Of a DNA stretch of 64,000 nt, positions 25,567 to 37,130 are shown piece by piece. Numbering within the stretch: position 1 is the first letter of the stretch; each line of letters starts with the position of its first letter. The notes beneath the pieces were generated by a model, which saw only the letters and a program-made list of their open reading frames with translations, ran no database searches and was not told where the DNA came from. Source of the stretch: Chaenocephalus aceratus (Eukaryota; Chordata; Actinopteri; Perciformes; Channichthyidae). The translations under genes were made by a program, and so were the position numbers. The stretch covers positions 62,001 through 126,000 of the forward strand of contig JAMFTG010000618.1 of NCBI GenBank assembly GCA_023974075.1, written 5' to 3'.

Positions 25567-25902
25567 CGTTGTCTTGACCGGGACGTACAGCACGGGTTTC
25601 CCCGGGGCTCCTTTCTTCTTCTCCCCCCCCAACACGTTGGTTCCGACCGTGAAGCCTTTGGACTTTACCCAGAATTTGAATTTGGCGTTGATGTTGTCCA
25701 TGTACACGCCGTCCGACTCGTCGCTCTGCAACAGAGTCTGCATGATCTTGTTGTATTTCCTCCGGGTGACCGTCTTTGTTTTCCCGGAGTCTCCATAAGT
25801 CCGGAGACACCAGTCCTGAAATTCCCCGAACATCTCCGCCTCCAGAACCACCGGACTCCGGCTCCTTTTGGGCGCATCCACGCACGCCTTTTTCGTTGCC
25901 AT
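25567..25902 (-). CDS. nol4l: Nucleolar protein 4-like, first coding exon (partial gene)
   Basis: This exon encodes 112 codons of a NOL4/NOL4L-type protein. The diagnostic stretch is FQDWCLRTYGDSGKTKTVTR, followed by KFKFWVKSKGF and a KPVLYVPVKTT end. I chose ATG 25902-25900: it has G at -3 and +4 and precedes the conserved part by about 26 codons, although the frame stays open to 26082. The exon ends in phase 0 at a GTAAAG donor (minus strand, 25566-25561). The rest of the gene would lie left of 25.5 kb, but I recognise no further exon before base 1, so intron 1 would exceed 25 kb. NOL4-family proteins are nuclear/nucleolar with poorly defined function. Head-to-head position next to a dnmt3b-like gene matches human NOL4L-DNMT3B and favours nol4l over nol4. 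Confidence 0.78.
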
Positions 25903-26520
25903 CGCTCCCTTTCTCCCTCTCTTTCTCCCCCCCTCTGAACAGCCCAGGCTAATAAAAAGCACTTGGTTGAATCTCCTCCCTTTTGGCCGCTTGTGCGCGT
26001 GCTGTCCTGTCCTGCGCGTAAAAAAAGCAGATGCGGTTCCGCGCCGGTTCTTCTGTGCAAACCGGGTCAGTTTGCAGAACACCTGTTAGCAGCGAGCTGT
26101 CCCGAACCGCAGCGCTGAGAAATGTCCTCACATCCAGAGAGAGAGAGAGGGAGAGAGAGAGAGGGGGGGAGAGAGGGGGGGCTGTCCTACTGCACGCGGG
26201 GCGGGTTTCTCCCACCTGTGCGTAAAGAGGAAGAGAAAAAGGCACAGTCCTCGCGCTAAACAACAAAGAAAACACAAAGCTTGCAAACAGTCGTCGCTCC
26301 TCTCCGGACCTACTTTCTGACAGCAGCTTTGAGAGGCTCGGTGCTTCTGTCCGAGCAGCACCGGATGTTCTGCTGATCGCACCAACACCTGTTTGAATGC
26401 ATTGTCTGTCTGTCCCGTTCATACAGCATCTACACCAGAGGCTCGCTCTGCGGAGCAGCCTGCGGAGCATGTCCGCTTTCAAGACACCTGATGACAAGAT
26501 AGGCCAAAAAACATCATTAC
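25903..26520 (-). promoter_or_regulatory. GC-rich promoter / 5'UTR region of the nol4l-like gene
   Basis: Immediately upstream of the start codon the sequence becomes GC- and CpG-rich, with a (GA)n tract at 26137-26182. This fits a CpG-type promoter. No TATA box or precise start site can be fixed by eye. Confidence 0.45.
26137..26182. repeat. (GA)n / G-rich purine tract
   Basis: A purine-only run of GAGAGA and GGGGG blocks in the promoter-like region. Confidence 0.9.
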
Positions 26521-26772
26521 ACAATTTCCTTTGACAGGAAACACTTTCTTCAGATGCATGTGCTGGCAGTCATCCATGTGGGTTACATGTGTATTATGAT
26601 GATCCTTCATTTATTACATCCTCTGTTTTCTGCTTTGTTGATTGCTATTTTATATTTATCGTATTTATTTGTTTGTTTCCTAAACCCTGCGACCATATCA
26701 TTTCTTCAAATGCAAATTTAACAATTTCAAGAATAAAAACAAATAATAGTTTTATCACGAATACATATTTAG

Positions 26773-26773
<1 letters not shown>
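26521..26773. other. Unannotated AT-rich stretch
   Basis: No supported feature. Confidence 0.4.
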
Positions 26774-26871
<98 letters not shown>

Positions 26872-27101
26872 GCCCATGCTGGCGGTGGTGACTGCTGCTG
26901 TTGCCATGACAGCAGCGCAGCAGTGTGTCTCCGGCCGTGCAGAGGGTGAGTGGGATGCCCCGTCTCTCCACCCAGACTCGCTCACACACTCACACACACA
27001 CACAGACACACACACACACACACGCGCAGTCGACACAAAAAGAAAAACAGAGCCCCACCCCGACACACATCCACTGAATCCCACATCGTGTGCGTGCGTG
27101 C

Positions 27102-27170
<69 letters not shown>
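26774..27170. repeat. GT-AC-GT microsatellite cluster
   Basis: (GT)n at 26774-26871, (AC)n at 26990-27022 and (GT)n at 27088-27170, with GC-type interruptions. The alternating orientation resembles the cluster at 13745-14128. Confidence 0.95.
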
Positions 27171-27434
27171 GTGAATGTCCTGCATGCTATTTCCTTTAAT
27201 TTCATGTAATTTCATCATTGGGTTTCCTGCAGGACGGCGGCTGCAGGCCAACACCCCTCAGGGAGGAAACATCCCAACACATTGCTCTTATTTTGAAAGG
27301 TCGACTTTAAGACGAGCATCTCCAGTTTGGTGTCATCGAAAAACACGTCGAGATGACCCCAAAATCACAGCAGTGGAAAATACTGACATCTTCCTGACAC
27401 CTGAAAAGTGATTATCCACGTCCTCAGAAGTCTT

Positions 27435-27995
27435 ATTTTATGAACAACTCAATTCGGATGACTTCGATGTCGGAGTAAAGCAACTAGAAAGGGCTCAATG
27501 AAATCCCAGGCCTATGTTTGAACTAAAGGATGCTCGTGAAGTCTGAAAGCCTCTTGAACACTCTCTTGTTTGAGTGAGATGAGTTGGATAGAACATAACA
27601 CTGTACCAAACAACCAATAGTTACAGTGAGTAGTTCAGGATCCAGTGGGAAATGCAAGTACTCGCATACTGGAGAGAGACACTCCGCCTGTTCTGCAGCC
27701 ATCGAATATTTTCCTTATCGATGAAGTGATTTACTCAAAAGGCATGTTTTGTGAACAACTCAAAGGAATACTGAACATTCTGATACAAAAGTAAAAAAAC
27801 AGAAACTCTTCACATCAAAGAAATCCCAGAACTTGACTCTCTCTCATCAAATGGCCGATCTTGAGAAACTTATTTCAACCTCAGTTTTGGTTTGCATGTT
27901 TGAAAGTAGCATTTCTGTTGTACACAAATAAATCCTATTTCAGTTTGCGTGAAGTGAGTTAGATAAAAAGACTGGATCAAACCAAGTGTTGCAGT
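27435..27995. repeat. Diverged tandem duplication, ~310-bp period
   Basis: GAACAACTCAA..., GAAATCCCAG..., then GTGAAGTGAGTTAGATA / GAGTGAGATGAGTTGGATA, then TGCAGTGAGTAG / TACAGTGAGTAG occur in the same order in 27435-27645 and 27752-27995. No coding content. Confidence 0.5.
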
Positions 27996-28095
27996 GAGTA
28001 GGACCAGGTCTGCCCTCAGCTCCTCCTCCTGTCAGACCTGACTCAGGGCCACGCCTCCTCACTGCTAATGAGGACAAACTGCTGTAATTACACTC

Positions 28096-28112
28096 AACCC
28101 CCCCCCCCCCCG
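28096..28112. repeat. Poly-C tract
   Basis: A run of C ending in CGAGCTC. Confidence 0.85.
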
Positions 28113-28472
28113 AGCTCTGAGCCGTGCCGGACGTCGACAGCTCCAGTCCTGCAGACGCCTCACAGCGGGAAACACCGACAGCCTAAAAACAGCAGCTTCA
28201 CTTCTGTGTACACTCTGTGACCTTTCACCTCTGGATACACTGGATCACATGAACATCAAGGGTTTAGAGTGGGGTCTCCGTCCCCTGATACGTGTCTCAA
28301 TGTGCAAAGTGTCCCGTCCATCATTTCCCTAAAGGGGCATTTCAATGATTTTACAAGCCACCTTGGTCTGTGTTACGTGCCGTGTTGTGTGTGTCTCCCT
28401 CAGGTGCTCCCAATCCTCCATGAAGGACCTGAGGAAGGCTCGCTCTCCTTCTCCTCTGGGCTGCATGTGTGG

Positions 28473-28712
28473 TGTAAATGGACTGTACGTATCCAGCGCT
28501 TTATCCAGTCTTTCAGACCCCTCAAAGCGCGTTACATGTCGTTCACCCATTCATACAGAGCGGTGTACGTTACTCTAGGACCTAACACTCACACCGTTGG
28601 CCATCGGGAGCAACTCAGGGCTGAGTGTCTTGCCCAAGGACACATCGACATGTTGACTGCACGGGCTGGGATCGAACCAACAACATGCTGGTTGAAAGAC
28701 GACCGCACCCCC
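28473..28712 (-). mobile_element. tRNA-derived SINE with LINE-like tail
   Basis: Reverse-complement copy of the family at 3945-4178. The tail TAAATGGACTGTACGTATCC and CAGCGCTTTATCCAGTCTTT comes first, then TGTCTTGCCCAAGGACACAT, then the inverted B box GGGATCGAACC near 28669. Confidence 0.75.
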
Positions 28713-29189
28713 TCGCAGCCACAGCCACCCCCGTATAGTGTCTCGCCTCGTCTCTGTGTGCGGCCTGCTAGTTTAACTTGTGCTTTGTTTATTGTTAGGA
28801 GATGTGTTCCGTTCTTTAGTCACTTTGTCTTAGTTTGACTTTAGCTTCCTCTGCTAATCGCCTGGTGAGCCCTCTTTACTTTCTTTGACTAATTACAGCA
28901 TCACCTCGTGGCTTCAGCACTCGGTTTCTTCTCCTCTTTTCTCTCTCCCGGTTACTTTATATGTTGTCACTTCCCGTTGTACCCCGAGTCCAGGAGGGAA
29001 CGTAGCAGTCTGCATGAATAACTGTTTACATGGTTTGATGTGAAGGCGGCACTTCTTCCTCTCCTCTCTGCAGAAGTCACATTACATTCGTATTTGTTAA
29101 ACAAGTGAATGGTACCAGCGTGTGTACAGATGTTTAGAGAAGATATAACTACAGCTACCAAGATGCATTGCAGCAGAAAGCCAGTCACC
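28713..29189. other. Unannotated non-coding stretch
   Basis: No supported gene or repeat. Confidence 0.4.
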
Positions 29190-29717
29190 CATCTTCAGAT
29201 TGACTTTAGAGATATTTAGCTTCAAAGTACTGGTCTTCACATGTAGAGCCGTCCATGGCCAAGCCCCAGCCTACATCAATGACCTGATCCACCCGCACAT
29301 CACAACCCGGGCCCTGAGGTCCTCTGAGCAAGGCCTCCTAAGGGTGCCCCGAACCAGGCTAAAGACTAAGGGTGCCCGTGCCTTTGAGGCGGCGGCCCCA
29401 AGGCTTTGGAACAAACTCCCCCAAGTAATAAAAACCTCGGCCTCAATAGAGGTTTTTAAGGGGCGGTTAAAGACCCACCTCTTCCGACAGGCCTTTGGGT
29501 CGTCGGAGGAGGAGGTGAGTTAGTGGCCGTCTTCTTTTTTTATTATGGGTGTTTTGTCGTATGTTTTATCCTATGTATTACCTGCTGCCGTTTTATGCCT
29601 TTTATTCTACATGTTATAGTTGTACTGTGAATTGTGTCCTGTGTACTGCACTGTAAAGCACTTTGTACATCCGTGTTGAGAAGGGTGCTATATAAATAAA
29701 GTTTTACTTACTTACTT
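29190..29717 (+). mobile_element. L2-like LINE, 5'-truncated 3' end
   Basis: The frame 29200-29523 encodes the C-terminal end of an L2-type reverse-transcriptase ORF: ALRSSEQGLLRVPRTRLKTK, then a LWNKLP motif and a FKGRLKTHLFRQAF end. A 3'UTR with GTAAAGCACTTTGTACATCC and GCTATATAAATAAAG follows, ending in a (CTTA)n tail to 29717. No reverse-transcriptase catalytic motif remains. It is a dead fragment, not a host gene. Confidence 0.8.
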
Positions 29718-29999
29718 ACATTTGTACTGTTTGTATTTGTATTTTAACATACAAACAAACACGTATTTGCAGATACGATAACATGTTGCTTAATGATGAC
29801 AGTATGTTGCATTTAGCTGAAGCTTTTTTGTTCAACCATTAATATACAAAAGAAAGGACACATCCTGCAAGTGCATCAGCATTCAATGAGACAAACACGT
29901 GGCAGGGCTATTCAGTGAAACACTTTTGGCATGCTTCAGACAGAAATGAGGAAAAAGCGAGGAGTCTTTTAGAAATACCACAAAGCGCCTGTAGGACAG
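29718..29999. other. Unannotated stretch
   Basis: Nothing recognised. Confidence 0.4.
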
Positions 30000-30106
30000 A
30001 ACCCTAATACACCACATGTCTCAGGGACACAACGACATGCTGACTGCAGTGGGGTTTGAACCTGATCCGAACACCAACGCACAACCCACTGCGCCACACA
30101 CCTCGT
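30000..30106 (-). mobile_element. SINE-like fragment
   Basis: CTCAGGGACACAACGACATG...GCAGTGGGGTTTGAACCTG matches the right half of the element at 6484-6640. Confidence 0.6.
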
Positions 30107-30669
30107 GTAATAAACACTACTAAAAAGATTTAAACAGAGAAGCTTATTTAAAAAGATGATATACTCAGCAGTCAGTCAAGTCAACAATCAAGTTTGTTTA
30201 GTCAGTTAAATCTGCAAAGCAACGACATCAAAAGTAAAGTATGCACTTAAGTTCATTTTCACGAACCCATAGGTTTCCCTCAGGGTGTTGACACCGCGGA
30301 CACAGAGGATGTCTGCAGGAGACAATAAAGAGACGAGTGTAAACAGTGTAAACAAACTGAATCAGTGGCAGATACAGAGCTCTAAGGGAAGAGTAAACAG
30401 AGACACACACAGGGGTAGATCAGAGATAAAGTGGGATCGGTGCTGCCCCCTGTCGGTGGATCTGAACACTGCAGCCCCTCCTGAAGCGGGCCTGTCCCGC
30501 AAAGCACAACAACATATACTCTTTCTAATAATCAAAAACAAACCTTTCTGTTTGAATAACCTGCATGATGTGTTTGTCTGTGAGTAGAATAATATATATA
30601 TAGTTATAATGTGCACAGTTTAATGTAGATTAAAGAGCCAGATCGCCCTAATCGCATGACAGCAGGTTT
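30107..30669. other. Unannotated stretch
   Basis: No supported gene. Confidence 0.4.
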
Positions 30670-31258
30670 AACCCTGTTGTGTTCAGAAGCTGCCAAAAGA
30701 GTCATGGTTCGCGGGTCAATTTGGACCCATGATGTATCTCAGTCCAAAACACTCAAAAATAACGACTATCATCCAATGTTTTAACATCATAACTAACTTA
30801 TTATGCATTACCGTACAATCCTGTTTTACACATTACACCACAAAATGTAAGTAAAACATATGATTCAATTCACTCATTATATTTCCTATAGTGAAGACAG
30901 TGGGTCATTACGTTATCTGACTATAGACTCGTATTAGAATACAATTTCCCCCAACATGTTTTAAATTATTGTTACAGTGGATGAAGGGGCTGGCTGGGGG
31001 AGGGGTGTCTGTAAAGTCAAAGATGACCTCGAGTCACCCAAAACAATTCTGCTGGGTCTCCCCAGACCCCAACACCAAATTATACACTTAGAGACCTTCA
31101 GACTTGGCTACAATTGTCAAAATCAGTAGTGTAGTGTTTATATAGCTGCTGTGGAGGATATCATGAAGCCTTGTTCCCATACAAAAAACTAAAGCGTACT
31201 TATTATATAATTTTAACTTGAAACGGGTCACGGGAGACCCGAACACAACATCAGGGTT
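30670..31258. mobile_element. MITE with AACCCTGTTGTGTTC ends
   Basis: The left end AACCCTGTTGTGTTC and right end GAACACAACATCAGGGTT are inverted. GGGTCAATTTGGACCC near 30715 and GGGTCACGGGAGACCC near 31225 lie just inside the ends. No transposase is present; the superfamily is not assigned. Confidence 0.7.
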
Positions 31259-31496
31259 CAACTCTATATATGAGGAACCGAAAGGAACCAGAGGGTAACA
31301 TTAAATATTCATAGAGCAGGCTTATAAAGGAATATCTAAGAAGTGTGTAAGTCAGTAACATCAGGAGTGTGTGAGCTGATTGTATAGTGCAAGGTTTTGT
31401 ATGAAAAAAATTAAGATAATGCCACAGCAAATGTCGTAAAACGTTGAAATAAGACCCGAGGAAAGGCAGGGGGCTTCAACCTGAAACAATACATTT

Positions 31497-32045
31497 TAAA
31501 GAGTCCTCTCCTGCTGATGTTCAGGTGTATATCAGTGTGTAGTGTCTCTACTTTAAAGAGTCCTCTCCTGCTGATGTTCAGGTGTATATCAGTCTGTAGT
31601 GTCTCTACTTTAAAGAGTCCTCTCCTGCTGATGTTCAGGTGTATATCAGTCTGTAGTGTCTCTACTTTAAAGAGTCCTCTCCTCCTGATGTTCAGGTGTA
31701 TATCAGTATGTAGTGTCTCTACTTTAAAGAGTCTTCTCCTGCTGATGTTCAGGTGTATATCAGTATATAGTGTCTCTACTTTAAAGAGTCCTCTCCTCCT
31801 GGTGTTCAGGTGTATATCAGTATGTAGCGTCTCTACTTTAAAGAGTCCTCTCCTCCTGATGTTCAGGTGTATATCAGTATGTAGTGTCTCTACTTTAAAG
31901 AGTCTTCTCCTGCTGATGTTCAGGTGTATATCAGTATATAGTGTCTCTACTTTAAAGAGTCCTCTCCTGCTGATGTTCAGGTGTATATCAGTATGTCGTG
32001 TCTCTACTTTAAAGAGTCCTCTCCTGCTGATGTTCAGGTGTATAT
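31497..32045. repeat. 57-bp satellite, ~10 copies, inverted relative to the main array
   Basis: The units are the reverse complement of the 16680-22930 satellite. Copies carry their own variants (CCTCCTGATG, GTCTTCTCC, AGTATATAGTG). The GTCTTCTCC...AGTATATAG pair recurs exactly 171 bp apart (31731 and 31902), a three-unit higher-order repeat. The plus-strand frame through it is an artefact. Confidence 0.95.
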
Positions 32046-32516
32046 ATAACAGACTTCAAGCAAAGTCAGAAGGGCTAAAACGAACAGCATAGATTTCTGT
32101 TTGTTTTGTTTGGGCTTATGATGGTTAACATTGGAGGAGCATTTTAGTTTTCACTTCATAGCACCGTAAATGCATGAAATGATGAGCTTTAGTTTAGTTG
32201 TCTGTGTTGTGTGTGAGGACCAAGAAGAGTAGCCAATGCTCGTGCTCGTGCTAGTGGGGATCCTAATGAAGAATAAGAATAAGAATTTCACATAAAACCA
32301 TAAAAGGATCCCGGGGTGAATGTTGTTGATGAGGGGGGGGGGGGCGTTAGCATCGGGACGGCCAGGACGAGAGCCTGGAGACGACATAATGGGCACAGTC
32401 GCCATGGAAACACAAGCGGCCCAGGCACATCATGGCAACCGGTAACTAAGTAACAGGAAACGACGGACCATGCAGGGCGATGAGTCTGGCTAATCATGAA
32501 GGGGGGGAGATAAGGG

Positions 32517-32518
<2 letters not shown>
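32046..32518. other. Unannotated stretch with short poly-G
   Basis: A G run near 32333-32344. No supported gene. Confidence 0.4.

Positions 32519-32571
<53 letters not shown>
32519..32571. repeat. (AC)n microsatellite
   Basis: A pure AC run. Confidence 0.95.
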
Positions 32572-32573
<2 letters not shown>

Positions 32574-32898
32574 CAGTGACTCTGGATTAGTGTCACTCCT
32601 CTCTTTCCATTTTATCTCTAATTCCATGAGGGGGAGTAAAGGAGCAAACACTACAGGGGGCAGACATTAAACTGAGATTAACTCACAAATTATACACAAC
32701 ATATTCTAATAATTAACACCTTATTATTGTGGATTTTTTAGGTTATTTTCATATACATTTGATGTATTTTAAAATATGTTGATTGTGTTTTTGTTAGCCC
32801 TATAACCATACTATAAAACAATCATGATGAACTTCCACTTTTTGACTCAATAAGTGATTAAAATTAGGGTCAAAAGTCAAAAGTCAATGTGATTTTGT

Positions 32899-32903
32899 GT
32901 GCG

Positions 32904-32977
<74 letters not shown>
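32899..32977. repeat. (GT)n microsatellite
   Basis: GT with two GC interruptions near its start. It is complementary to the (AC)n at 32519-32571. Confidence 0.95.
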
Positions 32978-32978
<1 letters not shown>

Positions 32979-33412
32979 CCAGGAAGAAAACAATGGAAAA
33001 AGAGAAATGTCCAACGAGGCGTGACGGGTGATAACCAGAAAAGCATGACATGGGTTTTTTTCGTACTTTTTTATTTATTGTATTTATTTAATTATATTCT
33101 CTTATTTATTTATGTATTAACATACATGTGATCAATCCATTAAAGTAGAAGTTAATGCATATGAGCCTTCAGTAGATTCTATAGGTAGATTCCCGCAGAG
33201 AGAAGTTGCATGTCTCTGCGGTCTGAGGGGCTCCGAGGGGCCCGGAGGAAACCGTTCCTCAAAAAGGCATAACGTTCGAGACCCCGGGGCCAAAACCCAC
33301 CGCTCAATACTGCATCTTATCTCCACTCAAACATCTGTGAAACACACCGGAGACTCCAGGGAAACAAAGAGCCGTAAAACAAGTCAGAGGAACCAGGAAC
33401 ACAGAGGGGGGG
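32978..33412. other. Unannotated stretch
   Basis: AT-rich left part, GC-rich right part; no supported gene. Confidence 0.4.
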
Positions 33413-33730
33413 AGTACCCAGATCATGTACTTTAGTACAAGTAGAAGTACTCAGATCTGTACTTGAGTAAAAGTAGAAGTACCCAGATCATGTACTTTAG
33501 TAAAAGTAGAAGTACTCAGACCTTGTACTTGAGTAAAAGTAGAAGTACCCAGATCATGTACTTTAGTAAAAGTAGAAGTACTCAGATGTTGTACTTGAGT
33601 AAAAGTAGAAGTACCAGAGGTATCGGAATACTCTGTTACAGTAAGAGTCCTGCATTCAAAATGTTACTCAAGTAAAGTACAAAGGTATTATCATCAACAT
33701 ATAGTGAAGTAATAAAAGTAAAAGTAGTGA
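33413..33730 (-). mobile_element. hAT-type MITE with internal minisatellite, second copy
   Basis: Same family and layout as 4334-5160: a GGGGGGAG flank, 6 units with GTACTTTAGTAAAAGTAGAA-like cores, then CTCTGTTACAGTAAGAGTCC and CTGCATTCAAAATGTTACTC. The array is shorter here (about 33420-33612). Confidence 0.7.
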
Positions 33731-34384
33731 TTCTGCAGATTGGCCCAAATGTTTTTCAATGTTGAATTAAATTAGAAAGTAGAGACATTTTCTCATAGAC
33801 TTCGATACAATCTGACTTCCTGCTGGATGTTAGAGGTACTGCAGGGTTAAGATCAGATACATTGATCCTTCATTGATCCCAAATGCAGGTGTTACGCAGC
33901 GACAGAATAAGAGAGGTAGGAACGTGAGAATATACACAGGATATAAAGAATAACAATAACAATAAGATGAATGATAATAACAAAAAAATGCAGTTAATCA
34001 AACCCCCCCCCCACTTTCTCTCTTTGCTTTGAATCCACCTGTGTGTGTGCTCCATCATGCCGATACTCCTCAGCCGTAATGGGCTTTCTGTGGAGTGACA
34101 CACACTCTTCACACACTCTCTGCAGCTCCTGATTGACACTGGGCATGCGTATAGTGGCCCCCTGCTGTGCACTGACATCCACTTTGCCACGGCTGCGAGT
34201 CTCATCTGATTGCACCTGTCAGCCTGCGTCCTAAACCCAGGCCCCCTCTCTAAGCGCTGACCTTTGCCTCTGTTTCCTGCCTCTTTCCACACTTCCTCTT
34301 GTCGTTCCTCCTGCTCCGCCGCCGGCACCACACGGCACTCTCACAGAAAAGACTCCACACGTGTTCATGTGATGTGGAACATGT
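33731..34384. other. Unannotated stretch
   Basis: No supported gene; a poly-C run near 34003-34012. Confidence 0.4.
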
Positions 34385-34386
34385 GT

Positions 34387-34418
<32 letters not shown>

Positions 34419-34450
34419 GTGGTGTGTGTGTGTGTGTATGTGTGTGTGTG
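34385..34450. repeat. (GT)n microsatellite
   Basis: A GT run interrupted by TGTTGTGG and TATG. Confidence 0.9.
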
Positions 34451-35236
34451 AAGGTTAAAATGCAGAAATGTGAAATAAGTTTCGTTCAAATGTTGAAGCT
34501 CAACAGCATCTCGAGTGAGAAGCGGCAGTGCATCACCCAAAGAAGTAGTCCTTGTAGTTCATGGAGTGCTTTTCCCTAATAAAATAAACTATTACACAAA
34601 TTAAAAAGAGAGCAATGTATTGTCAAAAGAAAAAGTAATTTGAAAGCCCTACTTTGGAAATATGTACCGAAAAGGTTTTAAAAAACATCACATTGTGTTA
34701 TTTTGCTGACAAACAGGAGTAAGCAATAACTTGGAGAACACATCTCCTCCGAAGGAAGGAAGGCTGTCAGAGCCATTCAGATGCAACTTATTGAAAACAT
34801 TCGGAGAGCATACGCGGGCCGGCGTTCTTACAGTCAACAAATCCCAAAACCAACAGAGTGTCAGATTTTGTTTCTCGGTGACTTTTGTCGTTTTCGTGTC
34901 CAGACGGATCGGCAGCTGCCGGGGGAGACTCTGCGGAGATACTGCAGCTTTCAGCAGCTCTTTGAGCAGACACTGTTCTATTTGCTATCTGCAGGCTTTT
35001 TATGTATCATCCTTTTTGTCTGGCCTTGCTCCACTTTACTCGGTTGGTGCTGTGCTATCTGCCGCTGCTCTTATCCAAAGCCACTTTCATCCTACATTTG
35101 GAATATTTGTTTCGTCTTCAATGAAAATGTAACACAACAGCTACACTACTGTAGTTCAGTCGGACAACTCACGTGTTTTAACATGTTTATGAGAAGCAGC
35201 TTATAGTTTGAGTTTGGCGTCTCGGCTCGGGCCTCG
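34451..35236. other. Unannotated stretch
   Basis: No domain or splice pattern that I can support. Confidence 0.4.
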
Positions 35237-37130
35237 AAGCTGGGGTGGAGCTGGGTGGAAGCTGGGGTGGAAGCTGGGGTGGAATCTGGGTGGAAGCTGG
35301 GGTGGAAGCTGGGGTGGAGCTGGGTGGAGCTGGGGTGGAAGCTGGGGTGGAGCTGGGGTGGAAGCTGGGGTGGTGGTGGGGTTGAAGCTGGGGTGGAAAC
35401 TGGGGTGGAGCTGGGGTGGAGCTGGGGTGGAAGCTGGGGTGGAAGCTGGGGTGGAAGCTGGGTGGAAGCTGGGGTGGAGCTGGGGTGGAAGCTGGGGTGG
35501 GCTGGAGCTGGGGTGGAAGCTGGGGTGGAAGCTGGGTGGAGCTGGGGTGGAAGCTGGGGTGGAATCTGGGTGGAAGCTGGGGTGGAAGCTGGGTGGAGCT
35601 GGGGTGGAAGCTGGGGTGGAAGCTGGGGTGGAGCTGGGGTGGAAGCTGGGGTGCAAGCTGAGGTGGAAGCTGGGGTGGAAGCTGGGGTGGAAGCTGGGGT
35701 GGAGCTGGGGTGGAAGCTGGGGTGGAAGCTGGGGTGGAAGCTGGGGTGGAGCTGGGGTGGTAGAAGGGTAGAAGCTGGGGTGGAAGCTGGGGTGGAAGCT
35801 GGGGTGGAAGCTGGGGTGGAAGCTGGGGTGGAAGCTGGGGTGGAAGCTGGGGTAGAAGCTGGGGTGGAAGCTGGGGTGGAAGCTGGGGTGGAAGCTGGGG
35901 TGGAAGCTGGGGTGGAAGCTGGGGTGGAAGCTGGGGGAGCTGGGGTGGAAGCTGGGGTGGAGCTGGGGTGGAAGCTGGGGTGGTGGTGGGGTTGAAGCTG
36001 GGGTTGGAAACTGGGGTGGAGCTGGGGTGGAGCTGGGGTGGAGCTGGGGTGGAGCTGGGGTGGAATCTGGAGTGGAGCTGGGGTGGAAGCTGGGTGGAGC
36101 TGGGGTGGAAGCTGGGGGGAAGCTGGGGTGGTGGAAGCTGGGGTGGTGGTGGGGTGGAAGCTGGGGTGGAATCTGGTGGAAGCTGGGGTGGAAGCTGGGG
36201 TGGAAGCTGGGGTGGAAGCTGGGGTGGAAGCTGGGGTGCAAGCTGAGGTGGAAGCTGGGGTGGAAGCTGGGGTGGAAGCTGGGGTGGAGCTGGGGTAGAA
36301 GCTGGGGTGGAAGCTGGGGTGGAGCTGGGGTGGAAGCTGGGGTGGAAGCTGGGGTGGAGCTGGGGTGGAAGCTGGGGTGGAAGCTGGGGTGGAAGCTGGG
36401 GTGGAAGCTGGGGTGGAAGCTGGGGTGGAGCTGGGGTGGGTGGGGTGGAAGCTGGGGTGGAAGCTGGGTGGAGCTGGGGGGAAGCTGGGGTGGAAGCTGG
36501 GGTGGAAGCTGGGGTGGAGCTGGGGTAGAAGCTGGGGTGGAAGCTGGGTGGAGCTGGGGTAGAAGCTGGGGTGGAAGCTGGGGTGGAGCTGGGGTGGAGC
36601 TGGGGTGCAAGCTGGGGTAGAAGCTGGGGTGGAAGCTGGGGTGGAGCTGGGGTAGAAGCTGGGGTGGAGCTGGGTGGAGCTGGGGTAGCTGGGGTAGAAG
36701 CTGGGGTGGAAGCTGGGGTGGAAGCTGGGGTGGAGCTGGGGTGGAAGCTGGGGTGGAGCTGGGGTGGAAGCTGGGGTGGAGCTGGGGTAGAAGCTGGGGT
36801 GGAGCTGGGGTGGAAGCTGGGGTGGAGCTGGGGTGGTGGTGGGGAAGCTGGGAAGCTGGGGTGGAGCTGGGGTGGAAGCTGGGGTAGAAGCTGGGGTGGA
36901 GCTGGGGTGGAAGCTGGGGTGGAAGCTGGGGTGGAAGCTGGGGTGAAGCTGGGTGGAGCTGGGGTGGAAGCTGGGGTGGAAGCTGGGGTGTAGCTGGGGT
37001 GGAAGCTGGGGTGGAAGCTGGGGTGGAAGGGGTGGAAGCTGGGGTGGAGCTGGGGTGGAAGCTGGGGTGGAAGCTGGGGTGGAAGCTGGGGTGGAGCTGG
37101 GGTGGTGGTGGGGTGGAAGCTGGGGTGGCC
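35237..37130. repeat. G-rich minisatellite, 12/11-bp units
   Basis: About 160 units of GGGGTGGAAGCT (12 bp) mixed with GGGGTGGAGCT (11 bp) and rarer GGGTGGAAGCT and GGGGTGGTGGT. All G-richness is on the plus strand. The 12/11 mix shifts register constantly, and all three minus frames lack stops over long stretches (up to 695 codons of Pro/Ser/Thr/Gln). These frames are artefacts. Several sub-blocks, such as the run ending in GTGCAAGCTGAGG (35651 and 36236), occur twice. Confidence 0.97.

Noticed and set aside
29200..29523. 107-codon frame as a host gene
   Set aside because: It is the C-terminal end of an L2-like LINE ORF followed by a typical LINE 3'UTR and CTTA tail.
31517..32092. Plus-strand 191-codon frame with the same 19-residue repeat
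   Set aside because: It is the inverted satellite block read in the other direction, not an independent protein.
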